Below, one piece after another: positions 21,988 to 32,926 of a stretch of DNA of 64,000 nt (position 1 is its first letter; each line of letters begins with the position of its first letter). The translations under genes and the position numbers were made by a program. The notes beneath the pieces were generated by a model. It did not search any database. It was not told where the DNA came from and saw only the letters and a list, made by a program, of their open reading frames with translations. This stretch comes from Tomocerus qinae (taxonomy: Eukaryota > Arthropoda > Collembola > Entomobryomorpha > Tomoceridae), in NCBI GenBank assembly GCA_020055645.1, contig CM034548.1:42090296-42154295 (forward strand), written 5' to 3'.

Positions 21988-22432
21988 TCATCTTCATATA
22001 CCAAACCCGACACTACAGCGCACAAAGCACACATTCCTCACCCAATCAAAATACTGTCTACATTACCTAAACGTAAGCTATAAAATTATGTCAACATTTT
22101 AAATAATGAATCCTATCTCTCCTATTGATATTATTGGTCCTAATTTCATTTGTTACGGATTCATTAAAGTCTATCCTAAAAACTTACCTGCCAATTATTT
22201 TGAGCATATTATATGCTCATCTCTCGAAAACTCCTTTAACTCCAGAGCATTCCTTCAAAATACTCCTCCTTTTTCTACGCTCCTTTTTCACTGTAGGATT
22301 AACGGCTACAAATTTTTCTCAGTCAACATATAAAATTAATTTTAAAATTATTACAGTACCTGAAACAAACATTAAAATTGTTTTTCACTGTAAGTTTCAG
22401 ATACTGCTACGTCATAGCATTGCGGCTAAGGG

Positions 22433-22451
22433 TGACCGTAAAATTTGGTCA
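22433..22451. other. Recurring hairpin motif 2
   Basis: TGACCGTAAAATTTGGTCA, also in the leader. Confidence 0.6.
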
Positions 22452-22820
22452 TCCATATTAGCTCGCCTTGCTTCTTCAATGTCTAACGGGTCAAGGACTT
22501 CCAACATTCCATTCTTCTACCGTCCAACAATTTACATACCTACACTTACCTTTCAAGACTCTAGTACGTTCTCGTGTATCACTTTTAAATTACATACACT
22601 AACACTAGCTGTTTATGCTGATGATGTCTTTGGATGCGTAATTACCTATCCTATTTGCTCAATTACCCTAAACTATTATAGAACTCTCTCGAATCTACTT
22701 TTGTACTTTTTGTTAACGTTTTTGGTCCTAACCTTGTTCGTTATCAACCGACAGACAGACTCCTGAATATTTTTCTCTATCATTACCTTTTAGATTAACA
22801 TTATTTTAAAGGTAATTTGT

Positions 22821-24392
22821 ATGGATAGAAATAGCAGAGTACAAAGACGCGACGAAGTTAGAATTAGAGAGCAACACATAATTAATGTTATCGAAGCAGT
22901 AGCTACTAATCAGCCAGACATTTTACCTGATATCCAACAGCCAGACAATTTTTCTGAAACCGACGCCAACCAAATAGACTTAGCTAGCACTATCAGCGTA
23001 CATTCTAATCAATCTAATTTTCATAGTATCTCTGATCATTCTGAAATGGCTAACAATTTACCTGAATTACCTGCCGAAATCGCAGAACTCATTCCTGAAG
23101 AACGAAGACATTTGCTTATTCAATTTTTACAGAATGCCATGCAACAAAACCAAGTTGACCGTAATGTTGGTCAACCAGAACATCATGCAAATCCTCAAGC
23201 ACAAGCAAATCAAATCCCACCTAATCATCAACTATTGAATCTACCTAATCAAGCTCAGCATTTGCGTCAAGACCCACAAATTATCGTAAATGCACCAAAT
23301 CCTAATCTCAGAATACCTCATTATAATCCGAAGACTTCTACAGCCAACCATTACTTGGACGACGTGGAGACTTACTTTAGAGCTCAGCACTACGATCCAC
23401 GCAGATGGTTTAACCTAATACCCAGTATCTTAGCCAAAGAGAATAAACAATGGTACGATTTGGTTAAGCATCAAATAGGAACCTGGAATGAATTTAGAAG
23501 ACTATTTAATGAAAAATACGACTCCCCAGCCATCCGACAAGAAAGAAAACGAACATTATACACTAGAAGACAACAATCAAATGAGCCATTGGAGACTTAT
23601 GTCTATGACATGGTGACCTTAGCACAACAGATTAACCCAAATGAACCAATGAATACTTCTGTACAACGAGCAAGAGATGGATTGACACCACGGTTACGTC
23701 TAGCTGTAAGCCGCCCACGTTACTTGAGTGCAGACGAACTCATTGCTGATGGAAAACTCGCTTTAAAAAATCTTCAAGACGAAGACCGCTACACATCTGG
23801 TTTGCCACCTGCTACCAAACATGAAGCAGAGCAACGAAGAAAAGAAGAAATCAATCAAAATTCCAACAATTTTGGCGATACCGACAGACATTACTACAAT
23901 TCCAATCAAAATTACAAAGGTTATGAATACGACAATTACTATGACACATGCTCTACAGGTTACGACACAAAGACTACACATTATAAATCTGACATTTCAT
24001 ATAAAAACCTTTCTGACAATTACAGCTTTCGCTCCAAAAACAAATCTAATTTCCATAACAGTCATAATTCTAACAATTCTTTTTACAGTCGAGGCAATGA
24101 ACAATCCACAAATCCAGATTATCATTCCTCATCTTTCTCAGATCAACATAATTTCTTAAACTCGAATTCTAATGACAGGAATAATTTTGGCTACGGACAC
24201 TCGGACGACCAGTGCACCAGCACACAAGGAATAATGATGTCCCTGACAAACGACGATGACCGCAATGGTTGGTCATTATCTGAGTCAGTTGACAATTACA
24301 CCCAACACCAAACTGAAGAAATCGAATTTTCAGAGGAAGCCGCGTGTTGTCCCAAATCCGTTCATCATAAAGACATGCAAAACAATTATTAG
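22821..24392 (+). CDS. gag: Ty3/gypsy-type Gag polyprotein
   Basis: A 523-residue open frame from the ATG at 22,821. Residues about 1-150 are Gln/Asn/Pro-rich. Residues about 170-320 form a retrotransposon capsid domain (Retrotrans_gag type): NHYLDDVETYFRAQHYDP, WFNLIPSILAKENKQWYDL, WNEFRRLFNEKYDS and the ending LSADELIADGKLALKN. The tail (about 340-523) is Asn/Ser/Tyr-rich and lacks a CCHC knuckle, although the second ORF of the same element carries one. Gag forms the particle that packages element RNA. Uninterrupted, with no decay. Two of the recurring hairpins lie inside its coding sequence. Confidence 0.88.
   Translation: MDRNSRVQRRDEVRIREQHIINVIEAVATNQPDILPDIQQPDNFSETDANQIDLASTISVHSNQSNFHSISDHSEMANNLPELPAEIAELIPEERRHLLIQFLQNAMQQNQVDRNVGQPEHHANPQAQANQIPPNHQLLNLPNQAQHLRQDPQIIVNAPNPNLRIPHYNPKTSTANHYLDDVETYFRAQHYDPRRWFNLIPSILAKENKQWYDLVKHQIGTWNEFRRLFNEKYDSPAIRQERKRTLYTRRQQSNEPLETYVYDMVTLAQQINPNEPMNTSVQRARDGLTPRLRLAVSRPRYLSADELIADGKLALKNLQDEDRYTSGLPPATKHEAEQRRKEEINQNSNNFGDTDRHYYNSNQNYKGYEYDNYYDTCSTGYDTKTTHYKSDISYKNLSDNYSFRSKNKSNFHNSHNSNNSFYSRGNEQSTNPDYHSSSFSDQHNFLNSNSNDRNNFGYGHSDDQCTSTQGIMMSLTNDDDRNGWSLSESVDNYTQHQTEEIEFSEEAACCPKSVHHKDMQNNY
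23156..23173. other. Recurring hairpin motif 3 (inside gag)
   Basis: TGACCGTAATGTTGGTCA, spacer one base shorter than in the other copies, within gag coding sequence. Confidence 0.6.
24257..24275. other. Recurring hairpin motif 4 (inside gag)
   Basis: TGACCGCAATGGTTGGTCA near the end of gag; coding sequence again preserves the stem. Confidence 0.6.
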
Positions 24393-25387
24393 AAAACATT
24401 CTTATACCAACCCATTTTCACCGTAAGTTATATTTTTAATGAGTACACCAAAACTGTTCGCATAAATACATGCTAACTAATTCTGGTCTTACTTTCATTA
24501 TAGTTATAGTCTCTTACGACAATTCATTAATTATGGTCTCTAACGACAATCATTACACTAGTAGCTTCTCACAGCATGTATCTCATTGATTCTTCTCATG
24601 ATAGTTATTCAGGTTAGTTTCGGAAACTGCAAAAGTAGTTTTCGATTAAAGCCAGTGGCAGATGTGTCTCGCTCTGGTAGTGCAGCAGATATATCTCTCG
24701 CACAGTATTGAAGTCTTACAGCGGTTTAGCCCTCGTAAGCAGTGCAGCTGGTCAAATGCCACTCGCACAAATAGGGATAGGAATTGAATTCTGACCTCCC
24801 ATGATGATACAATTTTTTCAGGAAGAATGGTTTTAGCCTCGCCTAAATCATTCACAATTTTTCATATTACGCAATATCTCAGACACTTACGTCTAATATT
24901 ATACTAATAATCCTATGTATGACTTGTACTATATCAATGTTGTCATGCTTCAAACAGCCAACAACTTATGTCTTGCCAGCGTATGCAGTTCATCTGATAT
25001 GGCTACTAACACCTAATCAGAACATTAAAAATGTTTTAAGCAATTTACCTATTTTTAATAGCCCTAAAATATCAGAACACTATTCTTTAAGTTATATATT
25101 ATGATGAATTTTATATCCATATTATGTATTGGTAACTTTAATCTGAAATGTTTTCTCTAGAAATTCTAATAATAGCTCAAAAAAGTCCTAATCAGCCTAC
25201 ATTAAATTATAAATCATCCTGATTATTTAGAACTTCATCACGGGATAAGCTCTTAAATCTCTTTCCCATCCCTTTTGTTTGTATATAATATAACCTAACT
25301 AAACTCCACTACTAACATTGTAATATAGTTTATTATTATAATTATAATTGGCAATATACTAATCTGTATTTTCTGCTAAACAGTACT
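24393..25387 (+). other. Inter-ORF region of the LTR element, no gene
   Basis: About 1 kb with no long open frame and no pol motifs. Its end, 'tctgtattttctgctaaacag' just before the ATG at 25,388, reads as a good splice acceptor, so the second ORF is probably expressed from a spliced RNA as env genes are. Confidence 0.55.
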
Positions 25388-27055
25388 ATGTCAAAAACAA
25401 AACTGACTCAAAACAGAGAAAGTCTTATGGGATACAAAAAACAGCGTCCTCAAGACGACTATCCACTTGTTTTAAAAGCTGCACAGCAAAGGAACTTCTG
25501 GTCGAAGTTTCCCTATACTGTCCTCCCGAATACCGCAGCCGTAGAGACTTGGAGTGTGCCGCGACATTTGGCCACCCCTACTGTCCCTGAGACTTGCAGA
25601 AACGACAACATTGACTTAATTTACGTTACCGACCTACCAACAGCAACCTCTATGCTAGACCACCTTTTGACACAAACAATAATCTCTTTAGATCTGGAAT
25701 TTCATAACTACAAATCGTACTATGACCACATTGCTCTTATTACTATCTCTACAAATACATTCGACTTCATTTTTGATCCTTTCCCACTCCTTGAATTCAC
25801 AACTACTAAGCTCAAATCACTCCTTGAGAATCCAAACATTGTAAAACTGACTTTTTCTCCTTCTAACGATATCAGACATTTAATGATAAATTATCAAATC
25901 TTTCCCGTAGGAATTGTCTGCCTACAAACTATAAATTCTATCCTGAATCCTGACCATAATAATGGCAAACCTGTAAAATTATCCTTTTTGTCAAACCTTT
26001 ACTTGAATGCGTCCGACAAAGATAACAATGCTGCTCATGCTGACTGGACATTTAGGCTGCCAAAAACTCGTCACTTGAATAATGCACTAGAAACCTATGC
26101 TAGATACGACTCTCATGACTTGATCCGCATATTTCAACACCAAATTGTTGAATTAATAGCTTTAGCTAAGTACAACTCAGAATCTGATCCTTTGTATTAT
26201 CTCCAAGTAGCTGTTGACAAAATCAAACCTATAGTAATCAAAGTTCCCAAATTACAATCGCACCCCTCATTCGAAAAGACTTTCAAACATCATTACAAAA
26301 AATTAACTAATCTGACAAAAACTTTACTCAAAAAACTATTTGACTGGCGTGACAATAAGGCCCGACTCTATGATGACAATCCTAACCACATTCTTTCATC
26401 TACACAGATGCTACTCATTGTCACTCACCTGCCTGCTACTCCTGAAACATTAAGGGATCTTCTAAATGGCATTCCACAGTACATCCGAAGAGATGGGGTC
26501 GCAAACCTACTGAAAATTACTCATCCGTCCATACATGTTACCATCAACATTGATTCGCCAACTCCTCCCACTTCTACACAATTCGATCCAGACGTTCTAG
26601 AATTGACTGCTCCACTCGATCCTGATTTGAATCCTACAGCGCATTCCTCTTCTGGTCTCTTTTGCACCTACTGTTACAAGGACTCTCACCACAAGTCGCA
26701 ATGTTTCCACAAAAAGAACCAATTCTACCAGCAGTGGAAACAACGCAATCCCAACTTACACCAGAGAAAGTTAAAATACATAAAGACGAAAAAGATCAGG
26801 CACAAGAAAAATAAAAAGAAAACTCCACCAATTCTTCCGCTTCGGCAATCCTCAGATTACCTCGCTCGGGGGAGAAGCATGTTACACACAAAAGTCAGTA
26901 CGCCTAAACAGTGTACTGACCAAAAGAATACCCAAGCCAAGCAAACCGCACCAATTTACAAACGCAACTCTATGCGGAAGAAAGGGAAAAAGCCATGCAG
27001 AACGACGGAGCATGCCAGTGTGCATCAATCGGCTCAACGGACAGCATCTCTCTGA
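25388..27055 (+). CDS. Rrp6/EXOSC10-like 3'-5' exonuclease with HRDC-like domain and CCHC knuckle
   Basis: A 555-residue open frame. Residues about 80-255 match the DEDDy exonuclease fold: SLDLEFHNYKSYYDH (Exo I, D-x-E), FSPSNDIRHLM (Exo II aspartate), ADWTFRLP and YARYDSHDLIRIF (Exo III, Y-x3-D). All four acidic residues and the tyrosine are present. Residues about 305-375 (LFDWRDNKARLYDD... YIRRDGVANLLKI) resemble HRDC, which follows the nuclease in Rrp6/EXOSC10, the nuclear RNA-exosome subunit. CTYCYKDSHHKSQC at about 430 is a perfect C-x2-C-x4-H-x4-C knuckle. The last 59 residues are read from the 3' LTR. Likely degrades RNA; its role in the element is unknown. Confidence 0.85.
   Translation: MSKTKLTQNRESLMGYKKQRPQDDYPLVLKAAQQRNFWSKFPYTVLPNTAAVETWSVPRHLATPTVPETCRNDNIDLIYVTDLPTATSMLDHLLTQTIISLDLEFHNYKSYYDHIALITISTNTFDFIFDPFPLLEFTTTKLKSLLENPNIVKLTFSPSNDIRHLMINYQIFPVGIVCLQTINSILNPDHNNGKPVKLSFLSNLYLNASDKDNNAAHADWTFRLPKTRHLNNALETYARYDSHDLIRIFQHQIVELIALAKYNSESDPLYYLQVAVDKIKPIVIKVPKLQSHPSFEKTFKHHYKKLTNLTKTLLKKLFDWRDNKARLYDDNPNHILSSTQMLLIVTHLPATPETLRDLLNGIPQYIRRDGVANLLKITHPSIHVTINIDSPTPPTSTQFDPDVLELTAPLDPDLNPTAHSSSGLFCTYCYKDSHHKSQCFHKKNQFYQQWKQRNPNLHQRKLKYIKTKKIRHKKNKKKTPPILPLRQSSDYLARGRSMLHTKVSTPKQCTDQKNTQAKQTAPIYKRNSMRKKGKKPCRTTEHASVHQSAQRTASL
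26868..26879 (+). promoter_or_regulatory. Polypurine tract
   Basis: GGGGGAGAAGCA directly precedes the 3' LTR, the expected plus-strand primer position. It lies within the exonuclease reading frame. Confidence 0.75.
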
Positions 27056-27410
27056 TCGCACTCTTACAATTGTACTTACACTATCGTTTTCCCCTTTTCT
27101 CGTTATTCAATTCAATTTCATATTTTCATTTTCTGATAGTATCTCGACATGTACTGCATTGATTTTTGGTGATTGAAATTAATTAAATCCAAGTTAAAGA
27201 CGACAATTGGAAACTGCATGCAGCATTCAATACTTGGCACCGTGGCACCAGACACCTCATCGAATATAGTAAGGCGAGGAACCACACTCCGAAATTATTA
27301 ATATAATAGCAAAACATATTTCATTTATGAAACTAAACATTAACATAATATTGGCATTAATTCATACTATTCTCACATATATACGTATGATAAATATCAC
27401 TCCTGTGATA
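26880..27410 (+). repeat. 3' LTR
   Basis: Direct repeat of 21,274-21,804. Followed by ATGTGAG, whose first four bases repeat the ATGT just before the 5' LTR (target duplication). Confidence 0.92.
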
Positions 27411-27415
27411 ATGTG

Positions 27416-28077
27416 AGTAAATACATAAGAGACCTTGCAGGCTGGGAACACAATGTCACAGTCGAAGTTGTTACTTTCAGATTTTAATCTACTTACTGGT
27501 ATGAAAAAACTAATTTCAGGATTTTTTTGAAAACCCGCCGTTTTTAAGTTATGGCGGTTTTCCGCCTAATGTCGTTCATCTATGATTCATTTCTAAACGA
27601 CTGGACCGATTTTAATGAAACCGGCGCCATTCTGCTCGTAAAAGCTTTCTTCACATGGCCCCTTTTTTAGATTTTCAAATTTTTTTCAAAATTTCGAAAT
27701 AAATTTTGAAAAAGTTCAAAAAATTTTTTTTTGAACAATGTTATCAGAACTGTTGTTAAATATGATAAAAACGCTAATTTAGACCAAAATCTCATTAATG
27801 AGGGTGTAAAAACAAAAAATATCGAAACCTAGTGGTGTTTTCAAGCGTAAACTCAAAGTTTTTATTTTTGACAAATTATCGAAAAAATTAATTTACAACG
27901 CAATTTAAAACAAGAAATTTACATTTATCACTTCCATCAATACGCATACAATCATATAGTGCATTACTACTCATTGGGTGTGGCTTCAGCTACTCGCTGA
28001 TTCACAGCGTTACCTACAACACCCCACCATATGTCCCTAATTGTTTTGATTAAATAAACAACAATCTTAATTAACAA
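27416..28077 (+). repeat. Left terminal inverted repeat
   Basis: Reverse complement of 36,511-37,178 with a few small indels, such as a 5-base difference near 27,635. Its inner end carries an antisense copy of the last codons of the envelope gene and lies about 190 bases from the transposase stop. Confidence 0.92.
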
Positions 28078-28269
28078 ATACCACATATATGGTCAATTTA
28101 TTGATATATGTTCCACAGCTAATATGTATTTATATAAATAAAGTTATAATTTAAATAATACTAACAAAATGGTTTATAGACAAAACATCATTATATCATC
28201 CATTATTTTACATAATAACATTGGCAGTATTGTAATAGTAAACGCATGATTCCACTTCCAACACATAAT

Positions 28270-31206
28270 TTATCCTTTTATTTTAGTTTTATACGCAGAT
28301 ACCATTTGTTCAAATTCGGCAGGTACTAACTCATAAATCCTTCCCGTTTTGGTAAAAGGTGGGGTAATCGGGCAAACTAAGTCAAGAATTGGAACATAGT
28401 CCTTTTTTTCTACTAAAGGCCATTGAAAAGTTGTCGCTTGTCTTCCCACTCTCTTAGTCATAAATTGAAAAAATACCTCACCATTGTCTGTATTTATAGA
28501 AAGAACAAAACCTATTTGCCAATTTCTGTTGTAGACGACGCAAAAGTATTGACCTATTTGAACGTCTAAACTGCGGACCGTTTCTTGGATTTGAGCATTA
28601 ATGTTATCATGAACAGTGAAAAGCTTACTGTCCGTTGATGAAGACAATCTCTTTGCAGCTATTTGACCATTTCCAAGGAATTCAAAACAATGGAAATCTC
28701 TAGTCCCAGGAATAGTTTTTGTAACCACATCAGCAATAGAAGCTCTGTACTCAGCAACGGAATCCTTGTTAACGTAAAAAAATTCTAGGTTGTGTGTGGC
28801 AATAGTGTTTTTACAAAAATGGTACATGGCGTTTGCATCAACGATTACACTATCATTTTTTATGCTTTCCAATCTAGTCGACCTTTTCCCAACGGCAGAC
28901 ATCGCATCACATGTGGATTTGCCATGGGCTGTTGCTGTGAAATGCCAAACAATTTTATATTCGTATTTTGCCTGATACAATGTCATATTATAAAAATTAT
29001 TTCTGTTTTTGTACTGCTGTGATGTGCCATCAGATACAAAATATATTGTATCGATCCCAACATCTCGCATATGATTTTGTAAACTGTTCATCACAGCATT
29101 CAAAAAAACTTGAAAAGTTATTGCGTCGTGAGTTAACTCATCGCTTATCACAAAAAAAGTTTTGTGCACAATCTCATTTTGGTCTTTATCAAACCAGTAG
29201 GCTACAAAAGGGTGTATCGTTGCTTGCTGGTTATTCCAGTGGTAACCTTGAACAGCATGATTTACCAGGAATGAATAATTTTGTCCGAAATCAACCCAGA
29301 CGATGATACTTTTTTCCTCTTTAATAACTCTATCTTTCAAATTTTTCAAAAAACTAGCTTGCTCTCTAGCCATGTAATGGTGCTTCATTATGACAGGAAT
29401 GAAGTTTTTAAATCTTAAAATGAACATGTCTTTTGATTCTGTAATTTTAACAAAATCTGTTCTGTCAGTATGGAGCCATTGACGAAATGTAACATCGTCG
29501 TCTTGGTCATCATTGTCAAATAAAGTGTCTAACCGCTCGTAATGTGGGCAGTTTGCACATGTACCAAAATAACAAGAAGATGTAGGTTGGTCACACTTTT
29601 AGTTTTCTAAAAAGTCGGCAGTTGAGCTGTTGTCGTGAACGGCCTCAAGTAGATTACGAAAGTTTTCATGGTAAATGCATGTACAGGTAACAAGAAATCC
29701 TGTAGCTTTGGGCCAAATACAATATTTTGGGCGTAATTTTGCAAATGATGACAAAGATACATCGTTGTCGTCGCCTTCAGGAGAGTTTGAGGAAAGGTAC
29801 AGCCCATACAAATCGTTTAGAGAAAATAAAAGCATACGCTTAGCTACTGGGACTCCACTAATAATTCTCGTGCTTCTTATACAGGGATCGATTCTACTGT
29901 TACCATCATCCAAATAAAAATTTACAATCCTTTCTTTTGTTGTCTCATTTAGCTTCTTACGACCTTTGTATAAAGGCATATGAGTAAAAGAACCGATTGT
30001 GTTTTTTAGGTGACTGGCTGATACAGCCTCGTAGGAAGTGCACTCAAATAGTTCTCTAATCTTAGCCCGACCCATTGTTAGTGGTGTACAAGTTAGCAAT
30101 AACATTCTCTCTTTTCTATTTTTCAAATGTGGATATCGATTCATCAGGCAATTAACTAAAAATTTACAGTTAGTGCACGGTCGTTTACCTTTAGGAGTCC
30201 ATTCAAAATCCCGCTTAGCTACAGATGTTAGAGTTTCTTTTGCACTGTTAGTAACTTTTGTCAACGTACGACGAAGTGCACCCACACTGTGACAATCCGT
30301 CTTACGCAATGGTGTGATATTCACATTTACGGCTAACAACTTTTTATTAGCTTCAGCAAGTTCTACTTCACTGTCTTTAGCATTGCTACTTAATGAGCCT
30401 TGTACACTGCTGCTGCTAGAAGTGCTTTTTTTACTCTCCTTACCTTTACTAGGATCATCTGTTGAAGAGCCAGATGGGCTACTATTACTGCCATTATTTC
30501 CGCTAACAATTGACGTAAATTCTACCTCTTCAATATTTTCTGCTTCAATAGGAATAGCGTATCCGGATGATGAAGTCGTAGCTATGGTTGAATTACAAGT
30601 TGGTGTTTCAGAAATATTTTGCTGCTGATTAGAAACATCGGGTCCAACGGAGGTAGTAGTAGCCAGGGTTGAATAAGTAGGTAATTCAGAAGTATTTTGC
30701 TGCTCATTAGAAACATCGGGTCCAACGGAGGAAGTAGTAGCCAGGGTTGAATAAGAAGTAGGTGATTCAGAAATATTTTGCTGCTCATTAGAAACATCGG
30801 GTCCAACGGAGGAAGTAGTAGCCAGGGTTGAATAAGAAGTAGGTGATTCAGCGATATTGTCATTTTCAGTCTGCATAGGGTTAAGATCCATCCGAAATAC
30901 ATTGTCTCTGAACCTCGAAAAGTCAGCACGGATTTGAGTGTTTAATGGACGAATACGTACGACTGGATGCATGGGACGAGGTTGTAAATAGTTGAATATT
31001 ATGGGGCGCTCAGGGACTGTAGGCTGACCTTCTTGTAAAAATTTCATTCGGCAACGAGTACAGATCCATGATGATTCAGTTAGGTTCCGGCCGGGAAACC
31101 TCGCACGGAATTGTCCTATCGAACTTCCAATTGGCCTGCACATAGTGCGTATTGAATTATGCCCGGCTTTTCCAAATGGATTGCAACAAACTTGATATCT
31201 TTCCAT
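28270..31206 (-). CDS. RNase-H-fold-type transposase, one in-frame stop
   Basis: ATG at 31,206. The first block to 29,599 has a Cys-containing N-terminus (CCNPFGKAGHNS, CTRCRMKF), a Ser/Thr-rich middle with three near-identical repeats of about 20 residues, and a conserved domain (MLLLTCTPLTMGRAKI, FAKLRPKYCIWPKATG). After a single TAA (29,599-29,601) the same frame continues with CDQPTSSCYFGTCANCPHY and a catalytic-looking domain: IIVWVDFGQNYSF, HWNNQQATIHPFVAYW, YFVSDGTSQQYKN and WHFTATAHGKSTCD, with acidic residues spaced like a DDE enzyme. I recognise the family from animal genomes but cannot name its superfamily. The stop may be decay, readthrough or an unrecognised splice. Confidence 0.75.
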
Positions 31207-32301
31207 GAGAAGCACTAAAGTTTGCTGTTTTCAGAAAAAACGATAAAAATGAAAATTGGCTTCCAAATTAAATGAAACAACAATTGTTATTACACACGGT
31301 ACAAATAATACAAACACAAGGTAACCGTTAAATAACAAAAATTTAAAATGTAAAAAATTACCTGTAAAAAATATTTTTATAGAGCGTACAGTACTGTACC
31401 GTTTTCAATTAGATTTCGTGGTTAAATGAAATGATGAAACAAAACGTGATGTAAAAATGCAGTATATATACCTTTACAGCACCTCTCCGTAAATTAAAAC
31501 AATGGTGAGGTAGTTTTTCAATCGATGACTAAGTGTCGTGGTACAGGAATATACTTTCCGATTTCCATCAGCAGAAAAAAGGATTATGTACCTATTGATG
31601 ACTTATTCTACCAATTAGCTTCAACCTTTTATTTTAACTTGTAGTGTTAGTCATTTCTTCTTTCAATTCAAAGAACTGGTATATTAATATCAATGTGAAG
31701 CCAAAATCAAAAAAGAAGTTTCTACTCTAATAAGAATTTGAAATGCTTTAATCTCTATTATATGTGAATAAATTTAAAAATATCATTAATATATTGCAAA
31801 CCATTTATCATTTTTAATGCATATAGTATGACTATTGTTACTTTGCTAATTATTAATAAATCATGTGACAACATATTCTGCCGTGTACCATCATTACCAT
31901 CTGCAATGTATGCAAATATTATGTAAATCTAGTTACCTTCATCGTCATCCTCATATATAAATGTATTTTGTGTTTACATAGTATATTTCAAAGTTACTAT
32001 ACAGTTTTCATCATCCTTGGTTATGCATTATTTCAACATTACAATTTGCACAAGACACAAGACACAAGCCACAAGTATGCTTATACCAACAGCATTGGCA
32101 AAGTTGCCGGAATCGTTCAATTCATCATCATAATCATCAACCATCATTGAATTTCGTTTGTCGATCATCAAGTGTCAGATTTGGTAAGTAATTCAACATG
32201 ATTTAAATCATTTTTTAATCAATTAAAAATGGAAATCAAAAGGCATTTATTAACTGTAGACTAATGTTAACGAATATTATGTCAATTGTAGGCTTATAAA
32301 A
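31207..32301. other. Intergenic region of the transposon, divergent promoters
   Basis: AT-rich, with no long open frame that has a motif. On the minus strand TATATA at about 31,463-31,470 lies about 260 bases before the transposase ATG. On the plus strand a 5'-UTR intron probably ends at about 32,291 ('caattgtag'), with a GTAAGT donor near 32,185, ahead of the small gene. Confidence 0.5.
31463..31470 (-). promoter_or_regulatory. TATA box for transposase (candidate)
   Basis: Read on the minus strand as GGTATATATACTGC, the same core as the TATA box before the envelope gene (CGGTATATATACTT). It lies within typical distance of the transposase start region. Confidence 0.4.
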
Positions 32302-32926
32302 ATGTCCGAAACTCTCAAAGAGTTGTACGTCTCTTCCGATTGGGATTTTCTGTTTCAGGGATTCTGGCCAATAGTAAAACACCTTCCTAAGGAGCAGTGC
32401 ATTAGTAAACTTCTTTTGCTCGCAATGGAGCATGAAGTTAATCGACTTCATACCGCTTCCTCCGTCAAAGGTCAAGGGTAAGTTTTACATTAATTATTAA
32501 TAAGTTTGTAGTTATTGAATAACGACAAATAGAAAAGTCTAGTGAAATGAATATGAAAATGGAATAAAATGACATTATGATTACATATATTATTATGGAT
32601 GTGCAAAGCAAATTTTATCCGTTCTTGAACATTTTATTTACAGACCTTCATCAGCAGCACTGGATCCAAAGCCTCCAGAGGTTGAAGACCCGGTTAATCT
32701 ACCCGTTGTTGTTGAGGAAGACTCTCAAACGCAGGCTCCTCTAAGGGGTGTGGGCTATGGGTAAGCACCTTATTATCTACTCTAAATCAAATCTTTCGTA
32801 GATCTTCCGTTAATTTCTCAATCCTTCCGTACATTTTACAATCTGATTTATTATTTTTGCAGGCCGGACGGTGAAGTAGACGTAGTTTACGAATCTGAGC
32901 CGATTTATGAATCACAACAGCTTTAA
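32302..32926 (+). CDS. Small acidic three-exon protein of the transposon, unknown
   Basis: Exons 32,302-32,477, 32,644-32,760 and 32,863-32,926, each with GT-AG borders and matching phase, give 118 residues. The first exon is hydrophobic/helical (WDFLFQGFWPIVKHL, SKLLLLAMEHEVNRLH). Exons 2-3 are Pro- and acid-rich (LPVVVEEDSQTQAP, VYESEPIYES). No signal peptide or transmembrane segment is evident. It sits between transposase and envelope, in the envelope direction. The short conserved-looking layout suggests a cofactor; no family recognised. Confidence 0.6.

Larger units (their letters stand above)
21825..22820 (+). other. Untranslated leader of the LTR element
   Basis: About 1 kb between primer site and Gag. 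It contains two of the four recurring TGACC...GGTCA hairpins (21,969 and 22,433). An open stretch (22,125-22,766) includes the peptide AVYADDVFGCV, reminiscent of a non-LTR reverse transcriptase catalytic box, but the flanking motifs are missing, so I do not call a gene. Confidence 0.4.
21274..27410 (+). mobile_element. LTR retrotransposon carrying a gag and an exonuclease gene
   Basis: Two direct repeats of 531 bases (21,274-21,804 and 26,880-27,410), in which I see no difference by eye, flank a 5.1-kb interior. A primer-binding-type TGG follows the 5' LTR and a purine tract precedes the 3' LTR. Target duplication of ATGT (or AATGT, depending on where the LTR ends) is visible on both sides. 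The interior encodes a Ty3-type Gag and an Rrp6-like exonuclease. No protease, reverse transcriptase, RNase H or integrase is present, so it would need enzymes in trans. LTR identity implies very recent insertion. Confidence 0.92.

Noticed and set aside
22125-22766. AVYADDVFGCV as a reverse-transcriptase catalytic box in the LTR element leader
   Set aside because: Only the YADD-like tetrad is convincing; the other RT blocks are not found around it, so chance or a very old fragment.
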